Shown one piece after another: positions 1-6,857 of a stretch of 11,026 nucleotides of DNA. This DNA is from an uncultured Faecalibacterium sp. Its GTDB lineage: Bacteria > Bacillota > Clostridia > Oscillospirales > Ruminococcaceae. The stretch spans positions 1 through 11,026 of the forward strand of contig CAKTCY010000063.1 in assembly GCA_934540955.1 (NCBI GenBank), given 5' to 3'. The notes under the pieces were generated by a model. That model ran no database searches and had not been told where the DNA came from. It saw nothing but the letters and a program-made list of their open reading frames with translations. A program made the translations under genes and the position numbers. How positions within the stretch are numbered: the stretch's first letter is position 1; each line of letters opens with the position of its first letter.

Positions 1-618
1 AAGTCGTACAGCGTCCTGCAAGACGATTTCTTCAACTATATGCGCAACGCCGGGTACACGGATGTAGAGCGCGGTGAACGCGGCAGCACCGAAGAACACC
101 TGACCGTCACCCAGTTCAAAGTCCAGCGGGAGCAGGAACGGCTGGACACCCTGACCGCCCAAGCCGACGAACAAGCACAGTCGCTTGCTAAAACCTGTCA
201 GACCCTCTCCAAAAAGGAGAAGGAACTTGCCGCTGTTCAGAAAAAGGCCACGCTCACGAAAGAAGCCCTTATTCATGCGCGCGATCTGGATTATATCGGC
301 AAGCGAACCTTCCTCGGCAACTACTCGCTGACCGAAGAAGAATTTTCCAAACTGAAAAAGCAAGCCGACCACGGCTATATGATGGACGTGGAGAACCGCC
401 GCCTGAAAGAAGAACTTTCCACCGCCAAGAAGGAAGCCATTCATTGGAGCAGCAAGTACCACGACCTGTGGTACGATGTGAAGCCTTATCTGGACGCGCT
501 CCACCGTGCGCCTGAACTTGTGCGCGGCTTTCTGGAAAAGATTCTTGCCCCCAAGCAGGAGCGCACCATGAATGTGCCGCATCAAAACCGTAAGCGTGGG
601 CAGGATATGGAACTTTGA
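1..618 (+). CDS. Mob/Pre (MobV-type) relaxase, C-terminal part
   Basis: The frame is open from the first base, so this is the 3' part of a longer gene, and 205 residues are visible. The family nicks plasmid or element DNA at oriT and stays bound to it during mobilization. Its catalytic domain is N-terminal and lies outside the window. What is visible is the tail typical of clostridial 'plasmid recombination' proteins: a DVERGERG segment, then EEHLTVTQFK, then a long charged coiled coil rich in Glu, Lys and Gln with the KLKKQADHGY turn. This matches my memory of the family tail rather than any search. The stop at 616-618 comes just before the Shine-Dalgarno of the next small gene, so the two are probably co-transcribed. 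The family call rests on tail similarity only. Confidence 0.8.
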   Translation, partial: KSYSVLQDDFFNYMRNAGYTDVERGERGSTEEHLTVTQFKVQREQERLDTLTAQADEQAQSLAKTCQTLSKKEKELAAVQKKATLTKEALIHARDLDYIGKRTFLGNYSLTEEEFSKLKKQADHGYMMDVENRRLKEELSTAKKEAIHWSSKYHDLWYDVKPYLDALHRAPELVRGFLEKILAPKQERTMNVPHQNRKRGQDMEL

Positions 619-635
619 TTTTCGGAGGATACCAT

Positions 636-812
636 TTGAACAAAAAGAAGAAGTCAAACAAATCCGGTTACCCGGATGAAGCGATCAAGACCCTTGCACG
701 TTGCTTTTATCCCTCCATGGTTGAGTTTTTCAACAGCGAGGAAGGCCAGCGTGAATACGAGGAATGGCTGAAAGAGCAGGAAGCTCTACAAGCCTTGCCT
801 GTTGCAGCATAA
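636..812 (+). CDS. Small hydrophilic accessory protein of the mobile element (58 aa)
   Basis: I chose the TTG at 636 because a GGAGG Shine-Dalgarno (624-628) lies 7 nt upstream. An in-frame TTG at 615 sits before that ribosome site and is unlikely. The product is 58 residues with a very basic start (MNKKKKSNK), then a short predicted helical core containing ALARCFYPSMVEFF and an acidic segment EEGQREYEEWLKEQE. It has no signal peptide, membrane segment or recognised domain. Similar short lysine-rich proteins often sit directly after Mob/Pre relaxase genes in clostridial elements, but I know of no established function. A strong intrinsic terminator follows at 871. Confidence 0.65.
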   Translation: MNKKKKSNKSGYPDEAIKTLARCFYPSMVEFFNSEEGQREYEEWLKEQEALQALPVAA

Positions 813-870
813 AAACAGCAGGACGCTCCCGGTAAAGGAAACGCCCTGCCTTATATAGATGTATCTCGCC

Positions 871-906
871 GAGGTGTGTCCAGTTGGGCACACCTCTTAT
901 TTTTTT
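871..906 (+). terminator. Intrinsic terminator after the relaxase/58-aa gene pair
   Basis: An 11-bp stem (871-881 with 886-896, one G-T pair) closes a 4-base loop and is followed by TTATTTTTTT (897-906). It ends plus-strand transcription just before the stop codon of the convergent gene at 911. Confidence 0.85.
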
Positions 907-910
907 GCCC

Positions 911-1162
911 TTAATCTTCTAACCCATGGCTCCCGGCCACATTCTTCAAATATTCCTCCGGGTCGCCGTTCAGAATCAAATCCGCATAGCCCAGTGGGTC
1001 ATTGTAGATGAGATAATCCAGTTCAGTCTGCTGCGCCATGGTCACATTCAGCACATCCTCAACCCCAGTGCAGTCAATGGAAATTTTTCTCCCATCCCGG
1101 AGCAGCAGTTCCACACATCCGGTGTCCATGTTAAACTTGCAGGCTCTTTCATCATACTTCAT
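911..1162 (-). CDS. DUF6061-like small protein (83 aa)
   Basis: The ATG at 1162 is preferred because GGAGG (1171-1175 on the plus strand) lies 8 nt upstream. An in-frame TTG at 1177 would overlap that ribosome site. The 83-residue soluble, acidic product starts MKYDERACKF. It carries a short beta-like section (DTGCVELLLRDGRKISIDC) and the segment ELDYLIYNDPLGYADLILNG, which I associate from memory with the DUF6061 family of small proteins on clostridial mobile elements. Function is unknown. Orientation is opposite to the relaxase gene, with the terminator at 871-906 between them. A weak promoter-like pair (TTGTCA at 1202-1207 and TAACAA at 1181-1186, only 15 bp apart) lies upstream and is not convincing. 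Confidence 0.65.
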   Translation of the reverse strand: MKYDERACKFNMDTGCVELLLRDGRKISIDCTGVEDVLNVTMAQQTELDYLIYNDPLGYADLILNGDPEEYLKNVAGSHGLED

Positions 1163-1263
1163 AATCGCATCCTCCAAATCTTGTTATCGACTTACGGTCT
1201 ATGACAAGGTATCGGAGTTTTGCGCCGTCCACGGGAGCCTTCATTCTCAAACCCGAAGAAAAC

Positions 1264-1309
1264 GAAAAATCCGAACCCTTCTCCAATCGGAAATAGGTTC
1301 GGATTTTTC
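1264..1309 (-). terminator. Terminator of the tRNA-Tyr gene, symmetrical inverted repeat
   Basis: A 14-bp perfect inverted repeat (1264-1277 with 1296-1309) surrounds an 18-base loop. The arms begin and end in runs of five A or T. It lies 6 nt beyond the encoded CCA of the tRNA. Because of its symmetry it could also stop transcription leaving the mobile element on the plus strand. Confidence 0.75.
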
Positions 1310-1314
1310 TTGTT

Positions 1315-1399
1315 TGGTGGGCGCGGGTGGATTCGAACCACCGAAGCTGAAAGCAGCAGATTTACAGTCTGTCCCCATTGGCCACTCGGGAACACGCCC
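1315..1399 (-). tRNA. tRNA-Tyr(GTA), CCA encoded
   Basis: Read on the minus strand, the acceptor arms GGGCGTG (1393-1399) and CGCGCCC (1319-1325) pair with one G-T. The discriminator base is A and the 3' CCA is encoded (1315-1317). The anticodon loop CTGTAAA gives GTA for tyrosine. There is a long class II variable arm, as expected for bacterial tRNA-Tyr, and a T arm with GGTGG, TTCGAAT and CCACC. The base of the anticodon stem shows an A-C mismatch that should be checked with a tRNA scanner. The gene stands alone with its own promoter upstream and terminator downstream. Confidence 0.95.
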
Positions 1400-1434
1400 A
1401 TATTCTTTTTTGCAGTCGCGTGGACTGCCTGTAT

Positions 1435-1463
1435 ATGTTACCACTGAAAGCGCGGTTTGTCAA
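1435..1463 (-). promoter_or_regulatory. Promoter of tRNA-Tyr
   Basis: A perfect TTGACA -35 box (plus-strand 1458-1463) is followed after 17 bp by TAACAT as -10 (1435-1440). Transcription would start near 1428, about 29 nt before the mature tRNA. The transcribed leader begins with a small hairpin (1412-1417 with 1423-1428) that processing enzymes would remove. Confidence 0.8.
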
Positions 1464-1505
1464 CCCATAATTTGGGCTGAGCGCAAAAAAATATGCAGCA
1501 AACAC

Positions 1506-1557
1506 AAAAGCCCTCCCGCCCGGATACGCTTTACAGCGTCCGGGCGGGAGGGCTTTT
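1506..1557 (-). terminator. Intrinsic terminator of the phosphofructokinase pair
   Basis: A 19-bp GC-rich stem (1506-1524 with 1539-1557) continues after a 2-base bulge (TA at 1525-1526) into four more pairs and a TTAC loop. Arms end in AAAA/TTTT. It lies 30 nt beyond the stop codon of the downstream pfp copy. Confidence 0.88.
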
Positions 1558-1586
1558 CAGCCTGACAAAAACAGGTCAGGAGAAGA

Positions 1587-2819
1587 TCACTTCTGGTTCT
1601 TCATGTAGATGTGGTGCGGCAGACCGGCGATGTACAGCGGGGTCAGCTCGGCCTGAATCAGCGGACGGGCGTAGTCCAGGAAGTCCTCGGTCATCTGGGT
1701 GTGGTTGTTGTTCATCCAGCTCAGGGGGACCTTCTTTTCCAGGTTGGCGACCTCGCTGATGGGATGCAGCTCGGTGGTGCACTGGTAGGGGTTGTTGGAG
1801 ATACGCTTCAGTGCCACCATCTGGCCGGTAACGCCCTCAAAGGCTGCCTTGGCGGCGGCGCCGCCCACCTGATAGGCCTCGGTGATATCGGTGCGGCTGG
1901 TCAGGTGACCGGCGCAGCGCTGCAGGGTGGAAAGCTCGATGCAGCGGGTCTTGGTGTCCAGATTGCGTGCCACCACGTTGGCCAGATACCGTGCGGTACC
2001 GGTCAGTGCCTTGTGGCCGAAGGCGTCCACTGCGTGCACGTCGTCAGCCAGCTCGCAGACATAGCGGCCATCCTCCAGCTTTACGCCCTCGGACACGGCA
2101 ATGACGATGCTGGGCTTCTTTTCCTGCATCACACGCACCTTTTCCACAAAGCGCTCCACGTTGAAGGGAACCTCGGGCAGGCAGATCATGTCCACGCCCT
2201 CGCAATCGTCGCTCTTAGCCAGTGCGGCGGCGGCGGTCAGCCAGCCGGCATTGCGGCCCATGATTTCTACCACGGTAACGTACTTGGTGCCGTACACGGT
2301 GGCGTCACGGATGATCTCCTTCATCACAACGCCGATGTACTTGGCGGCAGAGCCGTAGCCGGGGGTGTGGTCGGTGACCATCAGGTCGTTATCGATGGTC
2401 TTGGGCACGCCCATAAAGCGGATGTCGCTGCCAACGCGCTGGCCGTAGTCTGCCAGCTTGCCGATGGTGTCCATGGAGTCGTTGCCGCCAATGTAGAAGA
2501 AGTAGCCGATGTTCAGCTTTTCCAGAATGGCAAACAGCTTTTTGTACACCGCCTCGTCATCCCGCCAGTCGGGCAGCTTGTAGCGGCAGCTGCCCAGAAA
2601 GCTGGACGGGGTGCGCTTGAGCAGCTCGATGTCCAAGTCATCGGTCAGCAGGGTGGAAAGATCCACCACCCGCTCCTCCAGCAGACCGGCAACACCGTTG
2701 CACATACCGTACACGATGTCTGCGCCGCGGTTCTTGCAGCTTTCAAAGACACCCGCCAGACTGGCATTGATGACAGAGGTGGGGCCGCCGGACTGACCGA
2801 CAATTGCGTTTTTTCCCAT
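1587..2819 (-). CDS. pfp: PPi-dependent 6-phosphofructokinase, downstream copy
   Basis: Predicted to phosphorylate fructose 6-phosphate to fructose 1,6-bisphosphate reversibly, using pyrophosphate instead of ATP, in the cytosol. The 410-residue protein shows the phosphofructokinase fold in order: GQSGGPTSVIN near residue 8, GGNDSMDT at 111-118, PKTIDND at 139-145 with catalytic Asp143, and MGRNAGWL at 187-194. ATP enzymes carry GGDGS and PGTIDND. The Asp114 and Lys140 seen here are the known marks of PPi-dependent enzymes. The Asn at 112, where most members have Asp, is shared with the neighbouring copy. The ATG at 2819 has a GGAG 8 nt upstream. The gene lies 84 nt after the stop of its paralogue and before a strong terminator, so it is the last gene of a two-gene unit. 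Cofactor preference is inferred from residues. Confidence 0.92.
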   Translation of the reverse strand: MGKNAIVGQSGGPTSVINASLAGVFESCKNRGADIVYGMCNGVAGLLEERVVDLSTLLTDDLDIELLKRTPSSFLGSCRYKLPDWRDDEAVYKKLFAILEKLNIGYFFYIGGNDSMDTIGKLADYGQRVGSDIRFMGVPKTIDNDLMVTDHTPGYGSAAKYIGVVMKEIIRDATVYGTKYVTVVEIMGRNAGWLTAAAALAKSDDCEGVDMICLPEVPFNVERFVEKVRVMQEKKPSIVIAVSEGVKLEDGRYVCELADDVHAVDAFGHKALTGTARYLANVVARNLDTKTRCIELSTLQRCAGHLTSRTDITEAYQVGGAAAKAAFEGVTGQMVALKRISNNPYQCTTELHPISEVANLEKKVPLSWMNNNHTQMTEDFLDYARPLIQAELTPLYIAGLPHHIYMKNQK

Positions 2820-2903
2820 GATGATTTCTCCTTTTTTGTTTTTTCTGTTTCGGCTATAAAAACGTGCAGTTGCACGAAAACAGACGCGGAAGAGAAGGGC
2901 GGA

Positions 2904-4127
2904 TCACAGACGGATGTGGCGGGGGGTACCGTTCACATAAACGGGGGTCACCTCGTCCAAAATCAGCGGACGGGCATACTCCTCAAAGGCTTCGGTCACC
3001 TGCATCCCGTCCGGCGTGATCCATTCCAGCGGGACCTTCTTTTCCAGATTTGCCACCTGCTGCACATCCACAGACTCGGTGATGCACTGGTACGGGTAGT
3101 TGGAGACCCGCTTGAGGGCGATCATGCGACCGCTCTCGCCGGCAAAGGCGGCAGCGGCGGCGGCACCGCCTACGGCGTAGGCCTCGTTCACATCCGTGCG
3201 GCTGGCCAGATGGCTGGCACAGCGCTGTAGGGTGGAGAACTCGATGGCGCGGCTCTTGCACTGCAGCTTGTCGTGGATGAGCTCGGAAAGGTAACGGCTG
3301 GTGCCGCTGAGGATGGCCTTGTGGCCAAAGGCATCCAGTTGCCCGGCGGTGGACACCAGATCGCACAGATAAGTGCCGTCTGCGGTCTTTACGCCCTCGC
3401 TGGCTGCGATGATAACGTTGGACTTTACCCGCTGCAGCTCGTCCACCCGGGCAAGGAACTTGTCCGGATCAAAGGGAACCTCCGGCAGCAGGATCAGGTC
3501 GGGGCCTTCGCAGTCCTCGCCGCCGGCCAGACAGGCCGCACCGGCCAGCCAGCCTGCGTGACGGCCCATGATCTCGGCCACCGTCACGCTGCGGATGTTG
3601 TACACCGAGGAGTCGCGGATGACCTCTTTCAGAATGGTAGCAATGTACTTTGCAGCAGAGCCGTAGCCGGGGGTGTGGTCGGTGAGGCACAGGTCGTTGT
3701 CAATGGTCTTGGGCACACCGATGAACCGCACACTGCTGCCCACTCGCTGCCCATAGCGGGACAGCTTTGCGATGGTATCCATCGAGTCGTTGCCGCCGAT
3801 GTAGAACACCGCGCAGATGTCGTACTTGTCAAACAGGGTGAACAGCTTGACGAACGGGGTGGCATCGGTGTCCGGGTCGGGCAGCTTGAAGCGGCAGCTG
3901 CCCAGATAGCTGGACGGGGTGCGCTTGAGCAGCTCGATGCTCATGCGGTCATCCAGCAGGACGTTGAGCTCCAGCAGCTCCTCCTTGAGCAGACCCTCGA
4001 TGCCGTACTTCATGCCGTACACCTTGTCTGCACCCAGACTGCGGGCGGCTTTGTATACGCCCGCAAGGCTGGAGTTGATCACGGCGGTAGGGCCGCCGCT
4101 CTGACCAATGATGATATTCTTGGTCAT
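2904..4127 (-). CDS. pfp: PPi-dependent 6-phosphofructokinase, upstream copy
   Basis: This is a close paralogue of the next gene, with 407 residues and nearly gap-free alignment: GGNDSMDT at 111-118, PKTIDND at 139-145 with catalytic Asp143, and MGRHAGWL at 187-194. Lys140 and Asp114 again point to pyrophosphate as phosphoryl donor. The frame stays open 46 codons further upstream, but the ATG at 4127 is chosen because AAGGAGG lies 5 nt before it and the upstream stretch has no family similarity. It is the first gene behind the promoter at 4325-4353. The copies differ mainly in surface residues and the C-terminal tail, so one may have a different kinetic or regulatory role. That last point is inference. 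Confidence 0.92.
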   Translation of the reverse strand: MTKNIIIGQSGGPTAVINSSLAGVYKAARSLGADKVYGMKYGIEGLLKEELLELNVLLDDRMSIELLKRTPSSYLGSCRFKLPDPDTDATPFVKLFTLFDKYDICAVFYIGGNDSMDTIAKLSRYGQRVGSSVRFIGVPKTIDNDLCLTDHTPGYGSAAKYIATILKEVIRDSSVYNIRSVTVAEIMGRHAGWLAGAACLAGGEDCEGPDLILLPEVPFDPDKFLARVDELQRVKSNVIIAASEGVKTADGTYLCDLVSTAGQLDAFGHKAILSGTSRYLSELIHDKLQCKSRAIEFSTLQRCASHLASRTDVNEAYAVGGAAAAAAFAGESGRMIALKRVSNYPYQCITESVDVQQVANLEKKVPLEWITPDGMQVTEAFEEYARPLILDEVTPVYVNGTPRHIRL

Positions 4128-4318
4128 GGAAACCTCCTTCAGATCATTTAAAATGTATCGATGCCGGGCAGACGGCTTTCCGCACCGTCCGGTAAAGTGG
4201 TCTGTCGGCCCTGCACTGCCAACAGACCGGGACGGCAAAACAGCCGCCTGCTGCAACTGACACAAAAATATTTGCAGCTTGTGTATTTGCTTTTTGTAAA
4301 ATGTGCAAAATATGCTGC
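4128..4318 (-). promoter_or_regulatory. Long hairpin-rich 5' leader of the pfp pair
   Basis: The predicted transcript start near 4318 leaves about 190 untranslated bases. They contain an 11-bp hairpin with one G-T pair (4199-4209 with 4218-4228, 8-base loop) and a second 5-bp hairpin (4171-4175 with 4185-4189). Neither has a following T run, and I recognise no known riboswitch. The ribosome site itself is not inside an obvious stem. It could be a plain leader or a site of post-transcriptional control. Confidence 0.35.
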
Positions 4319-4324
4319 AATCCT

Positions 4325-4353
4325 ATTGTACCCGTTTTGCCTGTTGTATGCAA
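4325..4353 (-). promoter_or_regulatory. Promoter of the pfp pair
   Basis: TTGCAT (-35, plus-strand 4348-4353) and TACAAT (-10, 4325-4330) are 17 bp apart on the minus strand. The -35 box lies 11 bp from the -35 box of the opposite promoter at 4365, so the two are back to back. Confidence 0.72.
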
Positions 4354-4364
4354 GACCTAATTGG

Positions 4365-4393
4365 TTGCACAGGCAAAAAAAATATGATAAAAT
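4365..4393 (+). promoter_or_regulatory. Promoter of the SGNH hydrolase gene
   Basis: TTGCAC (4365-4370) and TAAAAT (4388-4393) are separated by a 17-bp A-rich spacer. The start near 4400 rules out the in-frame ATG at 4392, which overlaps the -10 box, and supports the ATG at 4467. Confidence 0.72.
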
Positions 4394-4466
4394 GGGTGCG
4401 CACTCCAAAATTACCGGGCAGAAGTACCTGCCTGTTGGGATAAATGCAGAAAGCTGGACAGAGAAT

Positions 4467-5477
4467 ATGGGCATTTCACACGAGTATCATTCGGCACCCC
4501 GGCGGCGCACGCGCGGGGGCATCAGCGGCAAGCTGCGGCTGGCGGGGGTCATTGTGGCCATCCTGCTGGTCGCCTATGCGGTGACCGCGATCTTGGAAAA
4601 AGGAACCGCCGAAGAGGAAAGCAGCCCCCAGACCGGTGCGGGCGGCATTGCACAGAACATTCTGGCACCGCTGCCCATGCAGGGCGAGGCGGCCTCCGGC
4701 AGTGAGAGCACGGCAGGGGATAGCGGCACGGCACAGGCGGTGCAGCTGGAAGGCTTCGGCCCTGCCCGGCAGACTGATGGCGCCTATACCGTTAAGGCCT
4801 ACGACGCCAGCGTCATCCGGCAGCCGGCCTGCGGTCAGGTAGATCTGAGCTATTTTTCGGACGCTGCCTTTCTGGGCGACAGCCTGACGGTGGGCTTCTC
4901 GGACTACCAGATCAATCTGAGCGGCGCACTCATCTGCGGCTACACGGGTGTAGGGCCGGACGCTATCGCCAACCGCGCTGCCGTCAAGAGCCCCACCCGC
5001 GGGCAGGAGGTGGCACTGGATGTGCTGGCAGCGGCGCAGCCCAAAAAGCTGTATATCCTGCTGGGCACCAACACCCTGACCACCTTGGGCGCCTCTGACC
5101 GTTTTCTGGCCTACTACGGCCAGATGCTGGACGAGCTGCGCCAGACGCTGGGCGAGGACTGCATTATTTATGTGCAGTCCATCCCGCCGGTACGGCCTGC
5201 GGCAGCGGAAAAGAAGCCGGGTCTTGCCTCGGACGTGCTGCGCGGCGTGAACGAGCAGCTGGCACAGTTGGCTGTCAGCAAGGGCTGCGTTTATCTGGAC
5301 CTGTGGGAGGCACTGGCTGACGGCGAGGGCAACCTGAAGGAAATGATCGCCGCACCGGACGGCGTGCACCTTTCGGCCGGCAACGGCTACGGCGCATGGG
5401 TGACCTACCTGCGCAACCATGCAAAATATTCCGCAAGTAACCCGTGGATCATGGGCAGCGCGTACAGCGCAGAATAA
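4467..5477 (+). CDS. Membrane-anchored SGNH/GDSL-family hydrolase
   Basis: The 336-residue protein has a basic cytoplasmic start (RRRTR at 12-16), one membrane helix at about 25-43, and a Gly/Ser/Ala/Glu-rich linker to about 125. The extracellular catalytic domain carries all SGNH blocks: FLGDSLTVGF with nucleophile Ser139, Gly161 in a GYTGVG turn, GTN at 200-202, and DGVHLS with Asp298 and His301. Such enzymes remove acyl groups from lipids, cell-wall polymers or sugars. The anchor suggests a cell-envelope substrate, but the specific substrate cannot be read from the sequence. The Shine-Dalgarno before ATG 4467 is weak. The start rests on the promoter position and the basic-plus-helix N-terminus. 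The gene is transcribed alone and ends at a terminator shared with the kinase gene. Confidence 0.85.
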   Translation: MGISHEYHSAPRRRTRGGISGKLRLAGVIVAILLVAYAVTAILEKGTAEEESSPQTGAGGIAQNILAPLPMQGEAASGSESTAGDSGTAQAVQLEGFGPARQTDGAYTVKAYDASVIRQPACGQVDLSYFSDAAFLGDSLTVGFSDYQINLSGALICGYTGVGPDAIANRAAVKSPTRGQEVALDVLAAAQPKKLYILLGTNTLTTLGASDRFLAYYGQMLDELRQTLGEDCIIYVQSIPPVRPAAAEKKPGLASDVLRGVNEQLAQLAVSKGCVYLDLWEALADGEGNLKEMIAAPDGVHLSAGNGYGAWVTYLRNHAKYSASNPWIMGSAYSAE

Positions 5478-5487
5478 ACAGAAAAAG

Positions 5488-5521
5488 GGACAGCCGCACC
5501 AAACGATGCGGCTGTCCTTTT
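5488..5521. terminator. Bidirectional intrinsic terminator between SGNH and kinase genes
   Basis: An 11-bp stem (5488-5498 with 5507-5517) and 8-base loop are flanked by AAAAAG on the left and TTTTCTTT on the right, so the stem is followed by a T run on both strands. It fills the 46 bases between the two convergent stop codons. Confidence 0.88.
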
Positions 5522-5523
5522 CT

Positions 5524-6840
5524 TTACAGATTCAGCAGCACATTCACCCGGAAGATGTGCTCCTCGGTCTCCAGATGCAGGCTGCCGTGGTATTTGTGCA
5601 CCACCGTCTCGGCAGATACCAGCCCGATGCCGGTGCCCTCGTGCTTGGTGGAGTGCAGGATGCCCTGCTGCTTTTTCAACACGCCGTCGTAGCGGTTTTC
5701 CACCGCAAGCCCCAGCATAACGGGGCTGAACATCCGTGCCATCACCTGCACCCGGCGCTGCTCCGGCGGCAGCTTTTGGCTGGCGTGCAGGGCGTTTTCC
5801 AACAGATTGCCCAGAACGGTGCACAAATCGGCCTCCGGCATGGGCAGCTGCCGGGGCAACTCCAGCCTCCACTCCACAGGGACGCCCTGCTGTCCGGCCG
5901 CATGGTCGTAGTATCCGGCCAGTGCATCTACGGCAGCGTTGGCACACAGGGTGGGGCGGTGCTCGCTGAGCTCGCTTTCGTACTGGTGCAGATAGCTTTT
6001 CAGCTCCTCCAGCTGCCCGGTCTCGGTCAGCCCGGCGATCACGTGCAGATGCTGCCGGAAGTCGTGCCGTAGATGACGGGTGTTGTCCAGATAGGTCTGC
6101 AGCTCCATGTACCGGCGGGATTCCATGGCCAGCAGCTGGTTTTCCCGGTCCAGCCGGAAATTGCGGGTAAACTCCCGGGCAACGCGGTACATCTCGTACA
6201 GCAGCAGAAAGATGCCGAACAGCGAGATGGACACCGCCAGCACCGCGATGATCATCAGCCGCCCGACCAGCACCACGGCGGGGTCCAGCGGCATACAGTA
6301 CATCAGAAAAACGGCGTAGATGGCGGGCAGCGGCCATGCGGAGTGCCAGAAGGCCTCGCCGCTGTACTCCCGCAGCAGCCACCGGCTCCACTGCACGGCG
6401 GTGAACCAGAACAACGCGGTAAGCACTGCTGCCAGCCCCAGTCGCAGCAGCGATGTGGAGGCAAGACAGACAGTCCGTGGGTTGGAGACCTCGGCCCGGG
6501 CGTTGAGCACCGTCGATAGCAGGGAGCACACTGCCATCATCACGGCAGAGATGGAAAACAGAAACGCGGTCTGGCTTACGGTCACCTCCGGCGTTACCCG
6601 CCAGCGCAGCAGCCAGAAGGTGGCCAGCACGATGGCGGGCAGGAGAGAATTGCTGTTCAGCCCGAACACCGTGCACACAGCGGCGCATCCGATGCACAGC
6701 AGTGTGATGCTTCCGGCGGCGATGCAGGCGGTGCGCCCCGGGGTGCGCAGCTTTTCCCACAGGGAGGCCAGACACAGAAACGCGCTGGGATACAGCAGCG
6801 CAAAATCCAAAAAATAACGGCCGAACAGGGCAAGCTTCAT
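5524..6840 (-). CDS. GHKL-type sensor histidine kinase (AgrC-like)
   Basis: The 438-residue protein has six or seven predicted membrane helices in residues 5 to about 216 and then a cytoplasmic kinase core. The phosphoacceptor is His259 in the LRHDFRQHL motif. The ATP site shows the N box (Asn349 in LGNLLENAL) and G box GTGIGL at 402-407. This layout is that of the AgrC/ComD group, which senses peptides or membrane signals and phosphorylates a LytTR regulator. The ATG at 6840 has an AAAGGAG 8 nt upstream. A TTG at 6861 is in frame but overlaps the previous stop. The gene starts 17 nt after the response-regulator stop and is surely co-transcribed with it. No adjacent signal-peptide or AgrB-type gene is present in the window, so the signal is unknown. 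Confidence 0.92.
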   Translation of the reverse strand: MKLALFGRYFLDFALLYPSAFLCLASLWEKLRTPGRTACIAAGSITLLCIGCAAVCTVFGLNSNSLLPAIVLATFWLLRWRVTPEVTVSQTAFLFSISAVMMAVCSLLSTVLNARAEVSNPRTVCLASTSLLRLGLAAVLTALFWFTAVQWSRWLLREYSGEAFWHSAWPLPAIYAVFLMYCMPLDPAVVLVGRLMIIAVLAVSISLFGIFLLLYEMYRVAREFTRNFRLDRENQLLAMESRRYMELQTYLDNTRHLRHDFRQHLHVIAGLTETGQLEELKSYLHQYESELSEHRPTLCANAAVDALAGYYDHAAGQQGVPVEWRLELPRQLPMPEADLCTVLGNLLENALHASQKLPPEQRRVQVMARMFSPVMLGLAVENRYDGVLKKQQGILHSTKHEGTGIGLVSAETVVHKYHGSLHLETEEHIFRVNVLLNL

Positions 6841-6857
6841 GGGGACTGCTCCTTTCC

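Larger units (their letters stand above)
1..1263. mobile_element. Right end of an integrated mobilizable element
   Basis: The stretch holds the end of a Mob/Pre relaxase gene, a tiny hydrophilic accessory gene and a convergent small DUF6061-like gene. In Clostridia such genes typically travel on integrative mobilizable elements. Codon use is less GC-rich than in the chromosomal genes to the right. The stretch stops just short of the 3' end of a tRNA-Tyr gene, a common integration point. No integrase, recombinase or flanking direct repeat is visible in the window, so the exact right boundary is an estimate and the left boundary lies outside. Confidence 0.5.

Noticed and set aside
2863..2876. 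Hairpin between the two phosphofructokinase genes as a terminator
   Set aside because: The stem is only five to six base pairs with a weak T run. It may be a processing site, but is too weak to call.
1611..3230. Very long plus-strand open frame across both phosphofructokinase genes
   Set aside because: It is antisense to two well-supported genes, contains no recognisable domain, and exists because GC-rich third positions keep stop codons rare on the opposite strand.
4128..4265. 46-codon upstream extension of the first phosphofructokinase
   Set aside because: An AAGGAGG directly precedes the ATG at 4127 and the extension has no similarity to the family N-terminus.
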